Shown piece by piece: positions 21,768-27,384 of a DNA stretch of 27,384 nucleotides; positions within the stretch are counted from its first letter, which is position 1; each line of letters starts with the position of its first letter. Source of the stretch: a virus; the IMG/VR virus record IMGVR_UViG_3300020192_000068, positions 1 through 27,384 of that record; one strand, written 5' to 3'. The notes under the pieces are model-generated. The model was not told where the DNA came from and made no database searches. It was given only the letters and a program-made list of their open reading frames with translations. The position numbers and the translations under genes were made by a program.

Positions 21768-22736
21768 TTAGACGACTCCGTTATTTCGCTTACTGCCAAG
21801 TGGTCCGCTACTCTCTTTGTTTCGGATCGCGTAGACCGTCCGCCGCTTAGTAGTCGCCGTACCGCTGCTGGCATCCGTGGAACTGGCACCATCAGCAAGC
21901 ACTGAATCTAGGCTACCAATTTCGTCAATCATGCCACGGCTGATTGCATCCGGCGTAAAGTACATCAGCCCTTGCCCAAAGCTCTTCAGCACATCCTCAC
22001 GCTTAAGACCACGCCCACGAGCAACATGCTCTACGAATTTCTCACCGGCCATGTCAACGATCCTCTTCCGGTCCGCGCGGGCCTCATCCGTGATTGCCTC
22101 GTATGGAATGCCAAGGTTTTTGTTTGGCGATACCGCCGCGCGGATAACCTCAATATCCAATCCGCTTTCTTCGTGCATCCGCTTCATCGAGTACACCATG
22201 ATCTGAGAACCCAGCGAGCCAACCCAGCCGCTCTCAATCCCGACAATGCGGCTGGCCTGCGAGGCTAGCCAGTAGCCGGCGCTAGCGGCCTCTGGGTCAA
22301 CAACGGCGATGACTTCCTTGCCCGTTTCTCGAGCTGCCCAGATCGCGTCAGACGCCTCTTGTAGTCCGTGATGGTGCCCACCGGGGGAATCAACGTACAA
22401 CACAATCCGCTTGATAGAGGCATCGTTTGCGGCTGCCATGACCTTAGCCGTCACGCCTCGATAGCAACTGGAGTCAAAGTACCAGGACCACAGACTGTAC
22501 TTGTAATCGAGCGCACCGAGAACATCGACCTGGGCCGTCGTGCCGTGCCGAGTAAACTCGCCCCCTTCAGCTTGCGACTTGATTTTTCCCCAAATCTGAC
22601 TCCACTCACCATGCATCGGAGCAGAACCAGCAACAGTCTGACCAACAGCCGCATGCATCGCCGCGACTCGCATCTGTGCCGTGTACTGCGATCGCGAGGA
22701 CCAGCGATCGAATGCGTCACCGTTGAATAGCATCAT
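21768..22736 (-). CDS. Head maturation protease, S49 (signal peptide peptidase-like)
   Basis: A 322-aa protein with the S49 fold. RIVLYVDSPGGHHHGLQEASDAI gives the oxyanion strand (SPGG, residues 117-120), and the nucleophile is Ser152 in EAASAGYWLAS. GWVGSLGSQIMVYSMKRM follows, as in phage S49 and ClpP-like head proteases that cut the capsid scaffold domain. The C-terminus (about 285-322) is polar and likely disordered. It starts inside the portal stop (ATGA overlap), the classic portal-protease arrangement. The capsid substrate with its delta domain is encoded at 7527-8993. Confidence 0.9.
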   Translation of the reverse strand: MMLFNGDAFDRWSSRSQYTAQMRVAAMHAAVGQTVAGSAPMHGEWSQIWGKIKSQAEGGEFTRHGTTAQVDVLGALDYKYSLWSWYFDSSCYRGVTAKVMAAANDASIKRIVLYVDSPGGHHHGLQEASDAIWAARETGKEVIAVVDPEAASAGYWLASQASRIVGIESGWVGSLGSQIMVYSMKRMHEESGLDIEVIRAAVSPNKNLGIPYEAITDEARADRKRIVDMAGEKFVEHVARGRGLKREDVLKSFGQGLMYFTPDAISRGMIDEIGSLDSVLADGASSTDASSGTATTKRRTVYAIRNKESSGPLGSKRNNGVV

Positions 22737-24595
22737 AATTCTTCAGCCCCTCGAATAGCCCCGCGCGTTGCAAAAAGACCCAAACCGCGTGCATGGTCCA
22801 ACGGCCCAAACATCACTCGATCGGATAACACTTGGTCGACAATGGATGTCGCCAAAACAACCTGCGATACATCTCGATATCGACAGTAAATCTTGCAGGC
22901 AGGCATGATGGCCGAATGCAGTCTACCGGCATGCTTCTGCCACGACTCAGACAATCGATCTTCTGTATTGCCACCAGCGGCCACACGTTCCAAATCTCGC
23001 TGCAATACCGACTCAACGCGAGCCACGGCCTCTGCTAGCACGTCGACGGCAACAGTGTCCATTTCATCGCGATCCGTGGTCGCGTCCGCCACGCTACCTC
23101 CACGCGATCGGTCATGATGCTTTGGAATGCCGTTTTCCAATGCCGTCAGCAATCGAGGCTTATCGAACTTCGATTCCGACTGATTACCATCGCTCGAACT
23201 GGCATCCGCATTGTTCGAAGCACTGTTCGCAGCATTGCGACCGCTTGGGTATGTACTGCCGAGCGTCGCTAGATTCTCAAAGCCCCCAGGCACCAGATAA
23301 ACCTCACCTTGACCATCGGGCAACGGCTCGCGATTATTCAGCCCACGCCATTCATCTGCTGACGCAATGCCATTGCGACGCTCTATCTCCAGCGTCTCAG
23401 CCTGCTTCTTCGCATCGCCCCGCAACAGGGCCTCCAGCACGAATTCGAACACATAAGGATCGTCAAACACAGCACGCAGCCGACCCTGAGCATCGCGAGT
23501 ATGCGTAATCTTTCGGCGAATCGCCCGTTCGAACCGAACCGCATCGGCACGTACGCAAGTCATCACGAACTGCTGAATCATCGCGTCGACGGTCGAGAAT
23601 TTATAGTCGTCAAAAATCTGCACTAGCGCGGGCGGTACGTTATAAAACGTACAAAGCGTCTTGGCTCCGTACTTCTTTGACTCAATTAACTGCGACTGTT
23701 CCGGCGAGTACTGTATCTCCTTCCATTTCGCACCCTCCCACATCACCGGAACGCCGTGCCAATTCTCCATTCCAGCATGCAGTTGATTGGCCTGTGCGCG
23801 AAACTCGGCGCGTTCTTCATCGTCGTCAATGTACGTCGGGTATTCAATAACTGCCGATGGCCTAGCCCCCTTGGCAAACCATGATCCCGCATACTGAGTC
23901 ATCGCCATGTTAAGCGATACTTCCTCTGTAGCCATGGGGACCACACCATCACCGGTATAGCCGTCACTGCCAAACCCGACGATGTTTAGCATGTCTCGAT
24001 CTGGGATTCGATAAACGCTATACCTCTCGGTGCGTGCGTCCATAAGGTCCGTCGATACCGTCCACTCTAACCTACCGTCCCGGTCACGCTGTGGCATAAC
24101 ACGCGAATTGTGAATCGGCCACAGTGCCACAGGTCGGTCATTGCGATCGCGCACAATCTCCGCATAGCCATTGCCGCGATTAACCACACGAGTCTGCAGC
24201 AACTCGTAGAACACCATACTATCCATGTCTTCATTCGGGCAATCGTGGAGCAATTCCCACAATTGATTGTCACTCGAGCGCCGCCTAGCCAGCGACTCAG
24301 CAACTTCCAGAAACACCATTGGAGGCAACGACGCCAGCGTTTCGGCTCGCGCTCGAGTGCAAGCGTAAACAGTCGGCAACGTCATAGCCGACTCTTGGCT
24401 GAACGTCAGTCCCGCTGCGGGGCTTTCACCGTACAGACCGCCGAGAGCTCCGCCCCACCAGTATCGCTCGCCTTGCTTGACGATGGAGTTTGATATGCGT
24501 CCAGCACCTTGCGACAGTCGTAACCCGCCAAGACCAATCGATCGCAAGCCGTAGCCAAACGACCGTTTGGTCGCAGACCAACTCTTGGACAGCAT
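22733..24595 (-). CDS. Portal protein, HK97 family
   Basis: A 620-aa protein. The middle has the portal core: SQESAMTLPTVYACTRARAETLASLPP, a YELLQTRVVNRGNGYAEIVRDRNDRPVALWPI segment, DMLNIVGFGSDGYTGDGV, a WFAKGARPSAVIE segment and the YNVPPALV clip region. The C-terminal third (from about 450) is polar, Asn/Ser-rich, then helical, longer than in HK97 itself. I use ATG 24595 rather than the in-frame TTG at 24619 because AGGA lies about 16 bases upstream and no better site precedes the TTG. Portal is the ring that DNA passes through. It follows terminase. Confidence 0.92.
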   Translation of the reverse strand: MLSKSWSATKRSFGYGLRSIGLGGLRLSQGAGRISNSIVKQGERYWWGGALGGLYGESPAAGLTFSQESAMTLPTVYACTRARAETLASLPPMVFLEVAESLARRRSSDNQLWELLHDCPNEDMDSMVFYELLQTRVVNRGNGYAEIVRDRNDRPVALWPIHNSRVMPQRDRDGRLEWTVSTDLMDARTERYSVYRIPDRDMLNIVGFGSDGYTGDGVVPMATEEVSLNMAMTQYAGSWFAKGARPSAVIEYPTYIDDDEERAEFRAQANQLHAGMENWHGVPVMWEGAKWKEIQYSPEQSQLIESKKYGAKTLCTFYNVPPALVQIFDDYKFSTVDAMIQQFVMTCVRADAVRFERAIRRKITHTRDAQGRLRAVFDDPYVFEFVLEALLRGDAKKQAETLEIERRNGIASADEWRGLNNREPLPDGQGEVYLVPGGFENLATLGSTYPSGRNAANSASNNADASSSDGNQSESKFDKPRLLTALENGIPKHHDRSRGGSVADATTDRDEMDTVAVDVLAEAVARVESVLQRDLERVAAGGNTEDRLSESWQKHAGRLHSAIMPACKIYCRYRDVSQVVLATSIVDQVLSDRVMFGPLDHARGLGLFATRGAIRGAEEL

Positions 24596-24673
24596 ATTGT
24601 TATTAGCTTTCCTGGACAACTCAATCGCCGTTCATGTTCGCGACAAGAAACAAAATAAAGAACAGCGGACAGT

Positions 24674-24871
24674 TTAAAAAAGACCGCTACTATCGGTGGA
24701 TTTCGGAATCATGCATCCATGCACGCCACAACCGATTGACAACGAAGAAACCGACTTGGAACGATGGCCTGCGAGCGATACAGCTATTGTTGTTCCGCGT
24801 TTTATAGCCAATGACACCACACCTGCGACGACTGCTGCACGTAAAAATGCAATCGTGCCGCTCTTGGGCAC
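24674..24871 (-). CDS. Small membrane ORF between terminase and portal
   Basis: A 65-aa frame from GTG 24871, directly after the stop of the upstream small ORF. It has one hydrophobic segment (TIAFLRAAVVAGVVSLAI) and a basic, Cys-containing tail. The ribosome site is poor (GAG close to the start), so it depends on coupling if translated. A plus-strand ORF in the same place (24696-24920) has no hydrophobic segment and no support. It might be part of a two-gene membrane pair. Confidence 0.35.
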   Translation of the reverse strand: MPKSGTIAFLRAAVVAGVVSLAIKRGTTIAVSLAGHRSKSVSSLSIGCGVHGCMIPKSTDSSGLF

Positions 24872-25006
24872 TCACTCGATCAGCAGCAAGCCACCGTTCC
24901 AAGTCGGCTTTACGTTGTAACTGAAATCAAAAAATACCGGCACCAGGCCGACCACTCCAAGCACCGCTACTGACGCAGTCACTCGGCGGATCGCACGCCC
25001 AGCCAT
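24872..25006 (-). CDS. Small membrane ORF overlapping terminase end
   Basis: A 44-aa frame from ATG 25006 inside the last codons of terminase, in another frame. It contains one membrane span (VAVLGVVGLVPVFFDF) preceded by basic residues (GRAIRRV) and a short outside tail. There is no clear Shine-Dalgarno. The stop abuts the next small ORF. Membrane passengers at this spot could be holin-like, but the overlap with terminase alone could also produce this frame by chance. Confidence 0.35.
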   Translation of the reverse strand: MAGRAIRRVTASVAVLGVVGLVPVFFDFSYNVKPTWNGGLLLIE

Positions 25007-27179
25007 TAGCCATAATCGCAGCCACCAACGGGTCAATCCGTGAGATCGACTTGTCTTTAGCTGGATAGCTGTTTCCATTACGATCCGGCTTGGTCAACAC
25101 ACAACCCTCTACAGCAGCATCCAATACCGGATGATTGCCGTGTACAATCTGATGTCGCTTGAGCATGTTAGCAAACCTCTGACTGGGAGCCGCCATGCTC
25201 CAGCCCTGGCGGTGTGGATAACACTTCATTCCGCCTGGGATTAGAATGTTATCTACCAGCAGGATTGACTTGGCTGGATCGTATGCCGTCGCTTGGACTT
25301 TAAAATAATCGCATAACTGCAAGATCTCCTGGCCGACTTGGTTGTAATTTATCGTGTCGCCGTCGCAAATCCGCACCGGCCCGAATTCTCCTACATAGCG
25401 AGTTTCGGCCAGGGCACGATACGGGATCTCTTCGACTTCTTCGCGGCGTTCAATCTCCGCACTCGGTACCCAAATCAAACCAACCCAGCGGACTAGCGGT
25501 TCAACGACTTTGCCAAAACGCATCCCATGCTTCCAATTGGGAAACGCCAGCCAGAAAGCGGTTAAGTCGTTCACTTGCGAAATGTCCAGCCCGCCGAAAC
25601 ATCGCTGGTTCATCAATGAGCTCATGCGGAACTTGGTTCTACCACATGCTCGCCAAGCGGCTCCAGACACCCAGAGTTCACCATCACCGGTAACGATGTT
25701 TAGGTTGTATCGCTTCGCCTCCGCTTCCGCCTGCGGTCCTTCCGCATCGATGATTTCGTTTTTGATTCGCTCCAACGGCGTAACGATATCGACCGATGGA
25801 TTGGCACGACGAATCGCATGGTCAAGGCGTTCTGGTGCCAGCGGATTCTTGTTTGCCAGCCCCTCTGCATATCGCGTAATGTCTTCTGCGATAGGCTCCA
25901 CTTCCAGGAATCGCTGGAATCGCTTGGCTGGCTGGGTAACTCGCACTTTCGTAGCCGTCTTGCGACTAGACCCAGACGCAATGGCATCACTGGTACCCAG
26001 TTCGATTACTTCGCCAACGTCGATTGGTTGCTCGAGCCTCCGCACGACCAACAGCGTTGCGCCAGCGGCTGCAGGCTCCAGCACGACAACGGGAATGGGT
26101 TCGGCACTGGCGATCATAATGAACTGTGATGTCTTTAGTCGTCGCTCCTGCAGGATCGCCTTGGCCTTTAGATGCACCTCGCCCCAAATGCACTTGAGCG
26201 TTCGGCCATATGTCGTCATCACCAACTCTAGCGGCTGTAGTCTCGCTTGGCCACTTCTCCGCAATGTCACGTACAGACGACGGTCCCTCTGCTGGTGGAG
26301 TTCGTCGAATAGGATTGCCTGTGCATCGTAGCCATCATGCCGAAACGCTTCGGACGAGATCACCTCGTAGTACGAACCAGAACCGTGGTGGATAATTCTC
26401 CGGTCCACGCGAGAGTCGTTGACGAACAGTTCGTCGGCCAGGTGCGAGGCTCGCGCGTAATCCCTAGACTCGTTAAAAATCACCCCAGCCTGATCTTTGC
26501 CGGCCGCACATCCGTAGACATATGCCTTACGCTGACCATCGCCGCGAATCAACGTCAGAACCAGCGTTGAGCCTAGATCGGACTTGCCGTTTTTTTTGCT
26601 AAGCGCTAAATAAACTTGCGAGTAGCGTCGCAGTTTGATCGTACGTTCCTTGCCACGCCTGCGCTCTTGAAAATCTCGCACCCAACCAAAGACGGACAAG
26701 TAAAGCTTGCGTTGCCAATGGATAAAACGATACAGTTCACCTGGGTCGGACGCCATCGAGTCTTTCGTATAGCAAAGAAACAACTCCACGAATCGGCATC
26801 GGATATCGCCCGCGCCGTAGTGTACGACTTCCGGTCTGTTTGGATGTTCAGCCAGTTCGATAGGGATCTTTAGCAGCTTCCGATGTCCCGCGTCGTCGTA
26901 TTCCCAGCGAACCCATGAACCCTTGTGCCAATAGACGATTCCACCATCCCTATCCCGCGACAGGTCGTAGGCAAATCCCTGCTTGACCGCCTCCATATCC
27001 ACCGGCGATTCAATCCATTCCGCCCAACCCTCGTGCAAGGCACGGAGCACTAGCGGATGATTCCTATCCTCTTCTGGCCATTCTTCTGGTTGCCAAGGAT
27101 AAAACCAATCTGCATCGAATGCATCGATCAGCGCTGGGTGTGTAATACTCTCGCGTGCTAATTGTTGCCGATTTTGCAT
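24927..27179 (-). CDS. Terminase large subunit with inserted beta domain
   Basis: A 750-aa packaging motor ATPase and nuclease. Walker A is SKKNGKS (194-200), Walker B FDELH (291-295) and the coupling motif TTYG (322-325). Nuclease acids are Asp532 (GGLDIS), Asp634 (AYDPAKS) and Asp716 (RIDPLVA). An N-terminal extension of about 110 residues precedes the motor. Between ATPase and nuclease, residues 361-436 form a beta-rich segment (VVVLEPAAAGATLLVVRRLEQPI, KVRVTQPAKR) not usual in this family; downstream, NPLAPERLDHAIRRANPS is the normal linker region. The start is ATG 27179; AGGATAA lies rather far upstream. Cuts and threads DNA into the head. Confidence 0.92.
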   Translation of the reverse strand: MQNRQQLARESITHPALIDAFDADWFYPWQPEEWPEEDRNHPLVLRALHEGWAEWIESPVDMEAVKQGFAYDLSRDRDGGIVYWHKGSWVRWEYDDAGHRKLLKIPIELAEHPNRPEVVHYGAGDIRCRFVELFLCYTKDSMASDPGELYRFIHWQRKLYLSVFGWVRDFQERRRGKERTIKLRRYSQVYLALSKKNGKSDLGSTLVLTLIRGDGQRKAYVYGCAAGKDQAGVIFNESRDYARASHLADELFVNDSRVDRRIIHHGSGSYYEVISSEAFRHDGYDAQAILFDELHQQRDRRLYVTLRRSGQARLQPLELVMTTYGRTLKCIWGEVHLKAKAILQERRLKTSQFIMIASAEPIPVVVLEPAAAGATLLVVRRLEQPIDVGEVIELGTSDAIASGSSRKTATKVRVTQPAKRFQRFLEVEPIAEDITRYAEGLANKNPLAPERLDHAIRRANPSVDIVTPLERIKNEIIDAEGPQAEAEAKRYNLNIVTGDGELWVSGAAWRACGRTKFRMSSLMNQRCFGGLDISQVNDLTAFWLAFPNWKHGMRFGKVVEPLVRWVGLIWVPSAEIERREEVEEIPYRALAETRYVGEFGPVRICDGDTINYNQVGQEILQLCDYFKVQATAYDPAKSILLVDNILIPGGMKCYPHRQGWSMAAPSQRFANMLKRHQIVHGNHPVLDAAVEGCVLTKPDRNGNSYPAKDKSISRIDPLVAAIMANGWACDPPSDCVSSGAWSGRPGAGIF

Positions 27180-27219
27180 CTTTGTGAAAACTGTTTATCC
27201 TACGCCTTTTTGATAATAA

Positions 27220-27235
27220 CCCGCGACTGCGCAGG
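27220..27235. promoter_or_regulatory. Small hairpin between upstream gene and terminase
   Basis: CCCGCG (27220-27225) and CGCAGG (27230-27235) form a six-pair GC stem with a 4-nt loop, counting one G-U pair when read on the minus strand. It lies between the stop of the upstream gene and terminase. U residues after the stem are too few for a convincing terminator. Confidence 0.3.
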
Positions 27236-27246
27236 TGAATAAGTTG

Positions 27247-27384
27247 TTATCGGGATGAATCAAGAACAGCTAGCGCATCACGAAGTCTTGCGAGTTTCGG
27301 TAATTCGATCGCACAAAACCCAACCGATCCGTGACAGTCGGCTCCGGGATTGTCCCTAATGTCCTTGGCCGCGTCCATCAGTTC
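27247..27384 (-). CDS. C-terminal end of an upstream gene (cut by window edge)
   Basis: A frame open from the right edge ends with TAA at 27249-27247, giving 45 visible residues (DAAKDIRDN, GFCAIELPKLARLRDALAVL and a Ser/Arg end). The gene is on the same strand 67 bp before terminase, where a small terminase subunit or HNH gene is common, but nothing here identifies it. The segment is helical and leucine-rich at the end. Confidence 0.5.
   Translation of the reverse strand, partial: ELMDAAKDIRDNPGADCHGSVGFCAIELPKLARLRDALAVLDSSR

Noticed and set aside
25510-26331. 273-aa plus-strand ORF inside the terminase gene
   Set aside because: Antisense to a clear terminase with intact motifs; composition (Ser/Arg/Ala-rich, no domain) is that of a shadow frame.
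1-27384. tRNA genes, CRISPR arrays, insertion sequences, integrase or attachment site
   Set aside because: None seen on reading both strands; no cloverleaf, no regular direct repeats with spacers, and no transposase or recombinase motifs.

Overview
The window is part of the late (structural) region of a tailed double-stranded DNA phage or prophage with an HK97-type head and a long, siphovirus-like tail. Several proteins point to a planctomycete host. The 111-aa protein at 929-1264 matches, as I remember it, a small family seen mainly in Planctomycetes and their prophages. The secreted protein at 6485-7306 carries the CPGGVCP motif common in exported planctomycete proteins. No integrase, repressor, replication operon, endolysin, tRNA or CRISPR array is visible, so lysogeny cannot be judged.

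Layout, read along the minus strand from the right edge: the end of an unknown gene (27384-27247), large terminase (27179-24927), two small membrane ORFs, portal (24595-22733), S49-type head protease (22736-21768) and a small beta-rich protein. A tightly overlapping 9.5-kb cassette of virion surface and receptor-binding proteins follows (21469-11999): two beta-helix proteins, a putative polysaccharide lyase-like depolymerase, a 12-repeat beta protein, adaptor-like proteins and a 33-aa membrane peptide.

The capsid block (about 7350-11991) lies on the opposite, plus strand: major capsid protein, a decoration-like protein, a helix-hairpin-helix-like protein, a gp6-like connector and a head-closure protein. 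It is interrupted by a minus-strand prim-pol gene with its own near-consensus promoter and a bidirectional terminator, which is the layout of a moron. The minus strand resumes at 7306 with a secreted protein, a trypsin-like protease, a PAS-membrane protein and an overlapping membrane ORF. Then come the neck and tail genes: gp10-like, tail terminator, major tail protein, a tail-region protein, a surface protein, tail assembly chaperones joined by a -1 frameshift, the planctomycete-type protein, and the start of the tape measure, cut by the left edge.

Turning the capsid block around would put nearly all genes on one strand and restore the usual order of head genes before neck and tail genes. 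The most notable regulatory signals are an A_AAA_AAC slippery heptamer in the chaperone overlap, 11-12-bp hairpins that would bury the ribosome binding sites of the capsid and chaperone genes, and a 15-bp dyad in the divergent spacer at 7.35 kb.
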